From Porphyromonadaceae bacterium UBA7087 (GTDB lineage: Bacteria; Bacteroidota; Bacteroidia; Bacteroidales; Muribaculaceae), in NCBI GenBank assembly GCA_002493515.1, contig DKYZ01000136.1, positions 1 to 39,376 of the forward strand: a DNA stretch of 39,376 nt, written 5' to 3'. Both the position numbers and the translations under genes were made by a program. A model generated the notes under the pieces. That model saw only the letters and a list, made by a program, of their open reading frames with translations. It had not been told where the DNA came from and did no database searches. This document shows positions 18,278 through 25,241 of the stretch, in pieces. Numbering within the stretch: the first letter of the stretch is position 1; each line of letters opens with the position of its first letter.

Positions 18278-18358
18278 GGAAATCTCTGATTATTAAACCG
18301 CTTTTAGGAACCGGCTGCCTGGGGAAAACCAGATCCGGGTCGTTCCCTTAAATTGGCG
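18278..18358 (-). promoter_or_regulatory. Structured 5' leader of the TonB receptor gene
   Basis: About 70-80 nt lie between the -7 box and the ATG. They can fold as one stacked hairpin (18307-18346): GGAAC with GTTCC, CCGG with CCGG and CTGG with CCAG, around a small loop. I tried to read it as a TPP or cobalamin riboswitch; only short fragments resemble either and the key boxes (CTGAGA, GCCACTG) are missing. Possible unrecognised cis-regulator. Confidence 0.45.
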
Positions 18359-18366
18359 CAAATTTA
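18359..18366 (-). promoter_or_regulatory. -7 box of the TonB receptor promoter
   Basis: The minus strand reads TAAATTTG at 18366-18359. The -33 position falls in the AT-rich dyad at 18384-18411 and has no good TTTG. Confidence 0.5.
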
Positions 18367-18383
18367 GTAAAAAAATCTAAATT

Positions 18384-18463
18384 ATCATAAATATCACTTA
18401 TATTTTATGATATATTGGTAAAATTTACCGTAATTCGGGTAAAGAAAATACTCAATATGGACT
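18384..18463. promoter_or_regulatory. Cluster of dyads in the divergent control region
   Basis: Three separate symmetric elements are seen. ATCATAAA (18384-18391) pairs with TTTATGAT (18404-18411) over the receptor's -33 region. GGTAAAATTTACC (18417-18429) is a perfect palindrome, followed by a third half-site GGTAAA at 18438-18443. AATATGGACT (18454-18463) is repeated inverted as AGTCCATATT at 18481-18490, touching the -33 of the methyltransferase promoter. They look like operators for at least two regulators. Confidence 0.5.
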
Positions 18464-18490
18464 CTGCGGGCAGATAAATAAGTCCATATT

Positions 18491-18522
18491 TTTGATTTAT
18501 CAGTGATATTTTTGTAATTTTG
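18491..18522 (+). promoter_or_regulatory. Promoter of the methyltransferase gene
   Basis: TTTG (18491-18494), exactly 20 bp, TAATTTTG (18515-18522). RNA should start near 18528, about 20 nt before the ATG. Confidence 0.8.
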
Positions 18523-18548
18523 CCCGAAATATCACAAAAGTCAAGGAT

Positions 18549-19154
18549 ATGAAGCAGCAGGAAATCCAGTTTTTCGACAGTATTGCCCCCCTCTGGGACG
18601 AGAGGGAGGTGATGTCGGTGCCCGACAAAATAAACCATATCCTCTCGCTGATGGGTATAGAGACCGGAATGAGTGTTCTCGATCTGGGTACAGGCACAGG
18701 AGTGCTCATACCTTATTTATTGGAAAGAGTCGGCAAGGAAGGATATGTGCTCGGGGTGGATATTTCCGAGGGGATGCTCTCGATAGCACACAGAAAATGT
18801 GACGGCCTTGCCAGATATCCCCTCTTTCTCAAAGCGGATTTCGAGACGGACAAAATTCCCGGGGAATTCGATGTCATTTTGCTTTACAGCGTGTATCCAC
18901 ATATCGAGAATCCAACAGCGGTTTTGAGCAAACTGCTCGCTGAAAACCTCCGGCCTGAGGGGAATGTCTTCATAGCGTTCCCCTCAGATGAGAATTTCAT
19001 CAACAACATCCATGGGAAGGTAAAGGCAAAAAGCCACCAGCTTCCTCCTGCCGCGGAACTAACAGAATGGCTGCGACAAAACGGATTCAATTCCAGTGTC
19101 GTGGAAGCCACGGAGGGTTCCTATGTAATACGAATAAACAATATGAGACAATGA
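18549..19154 (+). CDS. Class I SAM-dependent methyltransferase
   Basis: 201 residues. Rossmann-fold methyltransferase of the UbiE/Methyltransf_11-25 type: motif I is VLDLGTGTGVLIP (43-55), the acidic residue after strand 2 is in GVDISEGML (D71), and a motif IV-like stretch is FDVILLYSVYPH. The N-terminus (QQEIQFFDSIAPLWDE) is the usual helix of small-molecule methyltransferases of this branch. The substrate is unknown. It is divergent from the TonB receptor and overlaps the next gene by 4 bp (ATGA), so the two are translated together. Shared dyads upstream suggest that it responds to the same signal as the receptor (inference). Confidence 0.88.
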   Translation: MKQQEIQFFDSIAPLWDEREVMSVPDKINHILSLMGIETGMSVLDLGTGTGVLIPYLLERVGKEGYVLGVDISEGMLSIAHRKCDGLARYPLFLKADFETDKIPGEFDVILLYSVYPHIENPTAVLSKLLAENLRPEGNVFIAFPSDENFINNIHGKVKAKSHQLPPAAELTEWLRQNGFNSSVVEATEGSYVIRINNMRQ

Positions 19155-19804
19155 GACATTTATTCATCGCGGCGACATTGCTGGTAGGGGCGGCATCTTT
19201 TATGGATTTATCCAATATGCAAGGCAGAGAGTCTGAAACGGAAGCCTTGCATGAGGAAACCTTCAAAATCAGGGAGTCCCTGCGCACAATGCTTGGGAAA
19301 TATCCAAAGTCGCAATATGCCGATGTCTATAAAAACTATTTCCAGGACAATTTCGGGCCAGGACACATACTCGCAGACACGGCAGCGGCCGCAAGATACA
19401 TAATGGAGGAACTAAATAGCGCGACAGCATTCGACGGACCGGCATATGAGCCTACAGGATTTCATGGTAATTTCTACCGGGTAAATCTCTCGTTGCTAAA
19501 AGACAGCATAATAGATTTCCCGACATATTTCTCTGCTTTCACGAGGAGCGTGGCTGACATTACGCCCCCTTCCAACGATGAGTGGCACAGGGAATGGCAA
19601 ATGATAGACTCCGTCATAAAGAGTGAGGGGCTGCATTTCCCTGACGAAGACAATGACCGACGCATGGTGGAGGAGCGACTTGCGAGCGGAAACTTCGCCG
19701 TGCACCACAGCGAGCGTTTCAACAACGCCTACCAGTTGCATTACCGCATAATAAGCCGCGACATCTTCCTCAACGAGATACTCCCGCTGCTTGACAAGCG
19801 ATAA
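19151..19804 (+). CDS. Secreted protein of unknown function with FGPGH motif
   Basis: 217 residues from the ATG at 19151, which overlaps the TGA of the methyltransferase gene. Upstream in-frame starts lie inside that gene and would remove the signal peptide from the N-terminus. Residues 1-20 (MRHLFIAATLLVGAASFMD) look like a signal peptide. The body has motifs that look conserved by eye: YADVYKNYFQDNFGPGHIL, FHGNFYRVNLSLL, FPTYFSAFTRS, and a C-terminal FAVHHSERFNNAYQLHYRII. Several histidines and acidic residues stand in these blocks, so an enzyme or a metal-binding protein is possible. I do not recognise the family. Its coupling to the methyltransferase is the best clue to its role. Confidence 0.8.
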   Translation: MRHLFIAATLLVGAASFMDLSNMQGRESETEALHEETFKIRESLRTMLGKYPKSQYADVYKNYFQDNFGPGHILADTAAAARYIMEELNSATAFDGPAYEPTGFHGNFYRVNLSLLKDSIIDFPTYFSAFTRSVADITPPSNDEWHREWQMIDSVIKSEGLHFPDEDNDRRMVEERLASGNFAVHHSERFNNAYQLHYRIISRDIFLNEILPLLDKR

Positions 19805-19820
19805 TGAGTCTTTACACTCT

Positions 19821-19846
19821 TATCACTTATAACTATCACTTATAAC
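19821..19846. repeat. Tandem 13-bp direct repeat
   Basis: TATCACTTATAAC occurs twice back to back (19821-19833 and 19834-19846). The second copy covers the stop codon of the XRE gene. A short AT-rich repeat between convergent genes; no hairpin of terminator quality is seen. Confidence 0.85.
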
Positions 19847-20406
19847 TTACCACCAAGCAACTGCTCACGCAAACGGAAATTCTCCTGGCGCAGCGACTCC
19901 ACCTCTTCCAGAAGATCGGTTATCTTCTGATTAAGCGTCTCGTTGCGTTCAGTGAGCTGCATGTTGCGGGTCTCAAGCAATTCATTCCTTGCTCTTAGAT
20001 CGGCAAAGAAACGATCAATCTCCTTGTGGGCAAGAGCATGAGAGATTTCATGAGCGTCTCCGGAAACATCCAGGCCACGGACATGCTCCATCGCCTCCTC
20101 ACGGTCAAGTTCCTTATGCGCCTGGGCATGCAGGATACCTATCATTCTGGCAATCCGCTCCTCATCAAGCTGATCGACCGTAGATGTGGCACGTCCGTCG
20201 GAATCTTCACCTATCATATAGGGAGAGAAATCAGCCAGCCCGAAAATCTCCTTTATCCTCAGCTCCTTATCTGCAGGCAACGGACTCTTCCCCCGCTCTA
20301 TGGCCGAAAGGAAACTCTGGTTAATCTGCAACCTCTCAGCCAGCTGCTGCTGATTCATGCCATGCTCTTTTCTGATTTTAGATATGTCGATGCGTGCCAT
20401 TGTCAT
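19840..20406 (-). CDS. XRE-family regulator with C-terminal coiled coil
   Basis: 188 residues (ATG at 20406; a second ATG two codons on is equally possible). An N-terminal Cro/CI-type helix-turn-helix, about 5-60, reads ISKIRKEHGMNQQQLAERL then INQSFLSAIERGKSPLP. The middle is rich in acid residues and the C-terminus (about 130-185) is a long coiled coil (LLETRNMQLTERNETLNQ, then LLEEVESLRQENFRLREQLL), likely for dimerisation. Its target is probably the divergent hydrolase promoter and its own: the two -7 boxes lie in one inverted repeat. It ends in a tandem repeat and is convergent with the unknown secreted protein gene. Confidence 0.88.
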   Translation of the reverse strand: MTMARIDISKIRKEHGMNQQQLAERLQINQSFLSAIERGKSPLPADKELRIKEIFGLADFSPYMIGEDSDGRATSTVDQLDEERIARMIGILHAQAHKELDREEAMEHVRGLDVSGDAHEISHALAHKEIDRFFADLRARNELLETRNMQLTERNETLNQKITDLLEEVESLRQENFRLREQLLGGKL

Positions 20407-20470
20407 CCCGTTTATTCAGTTTAAACGTCCATGCCCCAAAGATAATCGCGACAGGAATATGTTTTTGACC

Positions 20471-20511
20471 ACAAAATTAGCGGTTTTTTTTGATTTTTTA
20501 GCTAACTTTGT
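20471..20511. promoter_or_regulatory. Symmetric divergent promoters (XRE gene / hydrolase gene)
   Basis: ACAAAATTAGC (20471-20481) and GCTAACTTTGT (20501-20511) are inverted copies, 10 of 11 matching. They contain the minus-strand box TAATTTTG (20479-20472) and the plus-strand box TAACTTTG (20503-20510). Another minus box, TATCTTTG, lies at 20444-20437. Polymerase could not occupy both sides at once. The right arm contains the palindrome TTAGCTAA. Confidence 0.6.
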
Positions 20512-20542
20512 AGTCAAATTCATAAAATATACATATCTGATT

Positions 20543-21913
20543 ATGATGAAAAACATTATTGTTAAGCCAAGTCTTGTAGCTGCCGCTTCGCTGATTATAG
20601 GCTTCTCCGTCTCGGCTCAGGGAATCGAGGGAGACTGGAGGGGGAAGCTGGAAGTGACCCCGCAGGCCTCGCTCCAGATTGTATTCCATATATCCGACCC
20701 GGGCGCCTCGCCTCAGACGATTACAATGGATTCGCCTGATCAGGCAGCTTACGGAATACCGACACAGATCAAACTCCTGTCGCCAGACTCGGTGTCGCTT
20801 ACCGTAGATAATATAGGAATGGCCTATTCCGGCAAACTTAAGGACGGGAAAATATACGGAACCTTCTCACAGGGGATGCTCAAAAAACCGATGGAACTGT
20901 CCCCTGACAAATCCTCCGGTCCCAACAGACCTCAGACACCACAGCCTCCCTTCCCATATTCTCGCTCGGAAGTCAAGGTGAAGAATCCCGAAGCTAACGT
21001 GACGCTTTCCGGTATTTTGACAATTCCTCAGAATGCAGACTCCGAAACGCCGGTGGTTGTGCTCGTGTCGGGAAGCGGTCTGCAAAATCGCGACGAGGAG
21101 ATATTCGGCCATAAACCCTTCGCCGTAATCGCCGACCGTCTGGCAAGAAACGGCATAGCCTCGCTAAGATACGATGACCGTGGATACGGGGAATCGAGTG
21201 GCGACGGGGCCAACGCCACTACTGCCGACAACGCCTCGGATGCCGCTGCAGCACTCGAATTCGTCAGAAAACAGAGAAACTTCGGCAAAGCCGGAATCCT
21301 CGGTCACAGTGAAGGGGGACTCGTGGCATTCATGCTCGGAAGCGGCAAGACGTCACCCGACTTCATCATAACCCTTGCTGGACCGGCGTTGATGGGTGAC
21401 AGCATCATCATGTCGCAGAACCTTCATAATCTAACCAAAAACGGTATGCCGAAAGATATTACGGACAGCTATATGGAGGCTTTGGAGAAAACACTGCAAC
21501 ACAGAATAGATAATCCTGGAACGGTCATGACAGAGGAATTTTTCGAATCTATATGCCCTGAATGGGACCGCAAGCCGATTTATTCCGCTCTTGTCGACGC
21601 CTTGAGAAAGTCGTTCGCGAAGCCGAATCCCTGGACTGATTTCATGATCGGCTACTCTCCGGCCAGCGACATGCGCGCCACCCGAGTACCCACCCTTATG
21701 CTCTATGGGGATAAGGACACCCAGGTAGATGCCACGGAAAACTCCAATGCGGCCACCCGGAATGTCCCAAAGGCCGACATAAGGATAATGCCAGGCCTCA
21801 ACCATCTCTTCCAGCACGCCACGACGGGAGAGGTGACGGAATATCAGCAGATAGAGGAAACAATGTCTGAGGAGGTGCTCGACAATATAGTCAGATTCAT
21901 CAGACAGCAATGA
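20543..21913 (+). CDS. Secreted alpha/beta hydrolase (S33/serine-aminopeptidase-like esterase)
   Basis: 456 residues from the ATG at 20543 (a second ATG follows directly). The frame is open further upstream, but the promoter at 20503-20510 excludes that part. Signal peptide about 1-26 (ending VSAQ). An N-terminal beta-rich domain (about 27-135: GDWRGKLEVTPQASLQIVFH, KIYGTFSQG) precedes the hydrolase core. The nucleophile elbow is GHSEGG with S256, the acid is probably D392 in YGDKDTQV, and the histidine is H421 in GLNHLFQ. RYDDRGYGESSG is the typical block before the nucleophile. This architecture is common in Bacteroidetes periplasmic esterases; the substrate is unknown. Divergent from the XRE regulator. 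Confidence 0.9.
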   Translation: MMKNIIVKPSLVAAASLIIGFSVSAQGIEGDWRGKLEVTPQASLQIVFHISDPGASPQTITMDSPDQAAYGIPTQIKLLSPDSVSLTVDNIGMAYSGKLKDGKIYGTFSQGMLKKPMELSPDKSSGPNRPQTPQPPFPYSRSEVKVKNPEANVTLSGILTIPQNADSETPVVVLVSGSGLQNRDEEIFGHKPFAVIADRLARNGIASLRYDDRGYGESSGDGANATTADNASDAAAALEFVRKQRNFGKAGILGHSEGGLVAFMLGSGKTSPDFIITLAGPALMGDSIIMSQNLHNLTKNGMPKDITDSYMEALEKTLQHRIDNPGTVMTEEFFESICPEWDRKPIYSALVDALRKSFAKPNPWTDFMIGYSPASDMRATRVPTLMLYGDKDTQVDATENSNAATRNVPKADIRIMPGLNHLFQHATTGEVTEYQQIEETMSEEVLDNIVRFIRQQ

Positions 21914-22020
21914 CCTGACCATAATGCGTGCGTCGGCAAAAAGCATTCGCAAGGAAAAATGTCGATAAAATATATAATTATCTAATCATTAGATATTTAA
22001 GCCTTTTGCATCATCAAAGA

Positions 22021-22067
22021 CCTGCGGTAAAATTATGTTTTACAACATAGTTTTATTGCAGGTTTTT
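22021..22067 (+). terminator. Terminator-like long hairpin after the hydrolase gene
   Basis: A 42-bp imperfect palindrome: CCTGC/GCAGG, TAAAA/TTTTA and TATGTT/AACATA arms around TTAC, followed by TTTTT (22063-22067). The right arm also contains the -33 TTG (22056-22058) of the next promoter, so terminator and promoter overlap. Upstream at 21980-21994 is a perfect palindrome ATCTAATCATTAGAT. Confidence 0.65.
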
Positions 22068-22086
22068 AAAACTTTTTGTAATTTTG
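22056..22086 (+). promoter_or_regulatory. Promoter of the candidate small RNA
   Basis: TTG (22056-22058), exactly 20 bp, TAATTTTG (22079-22086). No large ORF follows; transcription should start near 22091. Confidence 0.75.
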
Positions 22087-22202
22087 CAGCGTTAAAAGGT
22101 AAAAAGATTGAAAAAGGCCAGAGGGCCATCATTGATTGTTTAGGTTTAACGTGGCAGTCGCCATTATTGAGATTCCAGCGTCTGCCCTAATGTTTTTTGG
22201 TT

Positions 22203-22268
22203 ATGAAGCATCTGATGAAAAGGATTGCTCAGTGGTATTTCGAGGCAGCGTCTCAGATTTATCATTAG
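22203..22268 (+). CDS. Possible 21-residue amphipathic peptide inside the small RNA
   Basis: ATG at 22203 to TAG at 22266-22268. The peptide begins MKHLMKRIAQWYF and ends ASQIYH. Leu4, Ile8, Trp11, Tyr12, Ala15/16 and Ile19 would fall on one face of a helix and the basic residues near the start on the other. An A/T-rich stretch (TGTTTTTTGGTT) precedes the ATG, as for Bacteroidetes genes without a Shine-Dalgarno. The ORF coincides with a stem (22210-22258), which could hide or time its translation. It may equally be chance; conservation would decide. Confidence 0.4.
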   Translation: MKHLMKRIAQWYFEAASQIYH

Positions 22269-22356
22269 CAGTCCTACGCCGCGGGAGCGGCGCGCAGGCT
22301 TAAAGCCTTTTGATTGAGATTATCGAATTTATTAAGTTTTACAGTTGTGTCTAACA

Positions 22357-22391
22357 GCAGTCAACCCCAATCCGGGGCGACTGCTTTTTTT
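22357..22391 (+). terminator. Terminator of the candidate small RNA
   Basis: GCAGTC (22357-22362) pairs with GACTGC (22379-22384), with an inner CCCC/GGGG stem, followed by seven T (22385-22391). The 3' arm GGCGACTGC is also an exact complement of GCAGTCGCC at 22154-22162 in the same RNA. Confidence 0.9.
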
Positions 22392-22403
22392 ATGCATATT
22401 CTC

Positions 22404-22425
22404 ACAATCGATACATGTAGATTGT
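22404..22425. promoter_or_regulatory. Dyad upstream of the S9 peptidase promoter
   Basis: ACAATC (22404-22409) and GATTGT (22420-22425) flank TACATGTA, itself a palindrome. It lies about 30 bp upstream of the -33 element; a possible operator. Confidence 0.3.
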
Positions 22426-22453
22426 TAACTGCATTAAAATATGGCATGTCGTT

Positions 22454-22484
22454 TTTGCCGATTATGGGATTTTCACTAACTTTG
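22454..22484 (+). promoter_or_regulatory. Promoter of the S9 peptidase gene
   Basis: TTTG (22454-22457), 19 bp, TAACTTTG (22477-22484). It gives a leader of about 65 nt to the ATG at 22557. Confidence 0.75.
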
Positions 22485-22556
22485 CTCTCGGGACAATAAA
22501 GACTCTTTCCTCATGACCCACAACGTGAACCAAATTTATCTGACCTAACATAGACA

Positions 22557-25082
22557 ATGATGAAAAGATTGATTCTTACCGCTGCTATGACGGCCATCAT
22601 AGCCTCCGGAGTCTCGGCGTTGGATTTCGATTCCTTCTCCCTTTCTGGCCCGCTGACAGTCAGGCGCCCCGTGCTCTTCGACAGCATCAACACAAGGGGA
22701 GAGAAATTCGATGTGTCCGGGATGCTCTCGGCAAATATACGCACCGACAGGAAAAAAGCTTCGGAAATCACCCCTGTGGATGGAAAACTGACCCTTCCGA
22801 AAGGAGAGGGCGACCGCCTGTATCTGCTCCAGACCGACATGAGAGCCGCAAGATTCGCCAAAGGGAAACTGAAGGTGACGTCTCCCTCACGTTTCGAGCT
22901 GAATGTGGATGGAGTGTCAAAACTGAAGAAGGTCACTTCCGAAGACTCCATATCGCCTGCCTCGACTATGGAAACCGCCATCGAACTCCTGCCGGAAAAG
23001 AACTCCAGAATCGAGATACGCGTTCTCGCCCTCGCCGACGACAAGATGGAGCCATCTGTATCTCTTGAATTCACGCCAGATGCCGGATATGAGGAGATAA
23101 CCGTAGCGCAGGGACCGGAGCTGACGGAACGTTTCAACCTGATGACGACAATATGCGGACCTCGAGTGTCCGGCGTCTCTATCTCGCCAGACGGTAAATA
23201 TTACATCACACGCTATAACGAGAACTTCACCCCGCAGACCAAACGGACCTGGGCGACTCTTTCAGAGTGTGCCACAGGCAAAGTGATTAATCCCCGGCTC
23301 AACGAAAGTGTGGCCTGGATGCCCACCGGCTCCACACTCTACTTCACGGAAGCCGCCGACAAGGGATTCAATCTCTTCACCATGAACCCCGTAACCGCGA
23401 AAATAGACCTCATTGCCGAGAATATACCCGACCAGGGAATAATATGGAGTCCCACGGAAGACTATTTCATATACTATTCCCGCGAGGAGGGCAAGAAAGA
23501 GGAGGGAGTGATGAGAAGATACACATCGCCCGACGACCGTATGCCCGGCAACCGTGACAAATACCAGCTGAAAATGTATCAGCCGGCCACCGGACAGGAG
23601 ACGACCCTCACCTACGGAGCGAACTCCTCAATGCTTTCCGACATATCAGCCGACGGACGCAAACTGCTGATAACAGTGATGCGCGAGACTCCTGATAAAT
23701 ACCCCTTCTATGCCTCTACCCTGCTGCAGATGGATGCAAACACCCTTGAAGTCGACACTCTTGTCACCGCAGAGGGGGAAAGCTCTATCGGCAACGCTAT
23801 CTATTCCCCTGACGCATCGCAGGTATTTCTGACAGCCGGCCCGTCGTTCTCAGGCGGTATCGGATTCAATGCCGGAAACCATGAGATAGCAAATGATTTC
23901 GACATCCAGGGCTATCTTCTCGACATAAAGAGCGGCGCCGTAAAGGCAATGACCAAAGACTTCAACCCGTCGATCGACGGCTCGCCCGTATGGAACCGCG
24001 CCGACGGCAGGATATACTTCCAGGCCCTGGAGGGTTTCGACAACACCCTCTATGCCCTCGACCCGAAGAGCGGATCAATCAAGAAACTGCCGTCTGAGGT
24101 GAGATGTGCCAACAGCTTCTCTATCGGCGACAACGAGTCAAGATGGCTCGCATATGTCGGCCAGGGCTTCGACTATGCCGGAAGGGCATATATGCTCGAC
24201 CTCAAGAACAATACCTCCCGCCTTATCGACGACCCGATGGCCGAGTATCTTTCCGACGTGAAGATGGGCGACGTGCAGCCCTGGAGCTTCGTCAATTCAC
24301 GCGGCGACACCATCGACGGCATAATCTGCACACCGCCTGACTTCGACAACACCAAGAAATATCCCCTTATAGTATATTATTATGGTGGCACCGCGCCGAC
24401 AGACGCCACAATGACCCATCCGTATGCCGCCCAGCTTTTCGCAAGCCGCGACTACGTGGTCTATATGCTCAATCCGAGCGGCACACCAGGTTACGGCCAG
24501 GAATTTTCCGCACGCCACGTCAACGCATGGGGCAAATATACCGCAGACGACATAATCGAGGGCACAAAGGAATTCTGCACCGCCCATCCGTTTGTCGACA
24601 GCAAGAAGATAGGATGCCTCGGAGCCTCTTACGGCGGCTTCATGACGCAGTATCTCCTGACACGGACCGACATCTTCGCAGCCGCGATCTCACATGCCGG
24701 CATATCCAACGTCACAAGCTACTGGGGCGAGGGATACTGGGGCTATAGCTACAACTCCGTAGCCGCAGCCAAGTCGTATCCATGGAACAACCCGAAGCTC
24801 TTCACCGAACAGGGCTCGCTTTTCAACGCCGACAAGATCCACACTCCGCTGCTCCTTCTCCACGGCACGGTCGACACCAACGTGCCTATCGGCGAGAGCA
24901 TCCAGCTCTTCAACGCACTCCGCATTCTCGGCCGCGACGTGGAGTTCATCAGCGTTGATGGCCAGAACCACTTCATCTCCGACTTCCCCCACCGCCAGCT
25001 GTGGCAGAACACCATCATGGCCTGGTTTGCCAAATGGCTCCAGGATGATCCGCAGTGGTGGAATTCGTTGTATGGCAACTGA
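22557..25082 (+). CDS. S9 family serine peptidase (prolyl-oligopeptidase/DPP-like), secreted
   Basis: 841 residues; the second ATG (22560) could equally be the start. Signal peptide about 1-22. An N-terminal region with no clear match (about 23-190) is followed by a beta-propeller-like domain (about 190-590, with blades such as VSISPDGKYYITRYNE, GIIWSPTEDYFIYYS and SPVWNRADGRIYFQ) and a C-terminal alpha/beta hydrolase domain. The catalytic triad is S691 in GASYGGF, D773 in GTVDTNVP and H805 in GQNHFISD. Enzymes of this family cut short peptides, often after proline, in the periplasm, serving peptide feeding. It has its own promoter and a strong terminator, so it is monocistronic. Confidence 0.93.
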   Translation: MMKRLILTAAMTAIIASGVSALDFDSFSLSGPLTVRRPVLFDSINTRGEKFDVSGMLSANIRTDRKKASEITPVDGKLTLPKGEGDRLYLLQTDMRAARFAKGKLKVTSPSRFELNVDGVSKLKKVTSEDSISPASTMETAIELLPEKNSRIEIRVLALADDKMEPSVSLEFTPDAGYEEITVAQGPELTERFNLMTTICGPRVSGVSISPDGKYYITRYNENFTPQTKRTWATLSECATGKVINPRLNESVAWMPTGSTLYFTEAADKGFNLFTMNPVTAKIDLIAENIPDQGIIWSPTEDYFIYYSREEGKKEEGVMRRYTSPDDRMPGNRDKYQLKMYQPATGQETTLTYGANSSMLSDISADGRKLLITVMRETPDKYPFYASTLLQMDANTLEVDTLVTAEGESSIGNAIYSPDASQVFLTAGPSFSGGIGFNAGNHEIANDFDIQGYLLDIKSGAVKAMTKDFNPSIDGSPVWNRADGRIYFQALEGFDNTLYALDPKSGSIKKLPSEVRCANSFSIGDNESRWLAYVGQGFDYAGRAYMLDLKNNTSRLIDDPMAEYLSDVKMGDVQPWSFVNSRGDTIDGIICTPPDFDNTKKYPLIVYYYGGTAPTDATMTHPYAAQLFASRDYVVYMLNPSGTPGYGQEFSARHVNAWGKYTADDIIEGTKEFCTAHPFVDSKKIGCLGASYGGFMTQYLLTRTDIFAAAISHAGISNVTSYWGEGYWGYSYNSVAAAKSYPWNNPKLFTEQGSLFNADKIHTPLLLLHGTVDTNVPIGESIQLFNALRILGRDVEFISVDGQNHFISDFPHRQLWQNTIMAWFAKWLQDDPQWWNSLYGN

Positions 25083-25110
25083 CACTCTCCCGATATAAAA
25101 AACCCTTCCC

Positions 25111-25155
25111 AAAGAATCCGGAAAATTTTCAAAAAATTTTCCGGATTCTTTTCTT
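25111..25155 (+). terminator. Terminator of the S9 peptidase gene
   Basis: A perfect 19-bp stem (25111-25129 with 25133-25151) and a 3-nt loop. The inner part is AAAATTTT-rich and the outer part carries TCCGG. A run of T/C follows. It would work on both strands. Confidence 0.85.
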
Positions 25156-25220
25156 ATTGGTAATCAGGCAAATACATCTATACATAGAACCTTGCGGTAG
25201 ATATTTCCATGCTTTATTTG

Positions 25221-25241
25221 GTACTATGTATTGCATAGTAC
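25221..25241. promoter_or_regulatory. Palindromic operator, probably for the PadR regulator of this operon
   Basis: GTACTATG-TATTG-CATAGTAC, a perfect 8-bp inverted repeat with 5-bp spacer. The -33 TTG (25231-25233) lies in its centre, so a bound protein would block polymerase. PadR-type regulators usually bind ATGT...ACAT-like dyads and repress their own operon; here padR is the second gene of the transcript. Confidence 0.65.

Larger units (their letters stand above)
22091..22391 (+). ncRNA. Candidate structured RNA of about 300 nt, with an embedded 21-codon ORF
   Basis: A consensus promoter and a strong terminator enclose about 300 nt with no large ORF. The DPP-type peptidase gene downstream has its own promoter, so this is a separate transcription unit. 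Local structure can be seen: GGCC-AGAG-GGCC near the 5' end, GGCAG (22153-22157) with CTGCC (22182-22186), ATCTGA (22210-22215) with TCAGAT (22253-22258), a GC hairpin CGCCGC-GGGA-GCGGCG (22277-22292), and the terminator. ATTGAGATT occurs twice. I compared it by eye with tmRNA, RNase P RNA, SRP RNA and 6S RNA and found no diagnostic elements (no tRNA-like ends, no proteolysis tag, no RNase P core). The class is unknown. It could be a trans-acting small RNA, a dual-function RNA, or an unrecognised family. Confidence 0.65.

Noticed and set aside
18278..18358. TPP or cobalamin riboswitch upstream of the TonB receptor
   Set aside because: GATCTGG...CCAG resembles part of a TPP element, but there is no CTGAGA box or matching partner helix, and no GCCACTG B12 box. 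Kept only as an unclassified structured leader.
19821..19846. CRISPR-like repeat
   Set aside because: Only two abutting 13-bp copies without spacers and no cas genes nearby.
22091..22391. tmRNA, RNase P RNA or 6S RNA
   Set aside because: No tRNA-like ends or CCA, no proteolysis-tag ORF ending in ALAA, no RNase P core (GAGGAAAGTCC-like), and no single long hairpin joining 5' and 3' ends as in 6S RNA.
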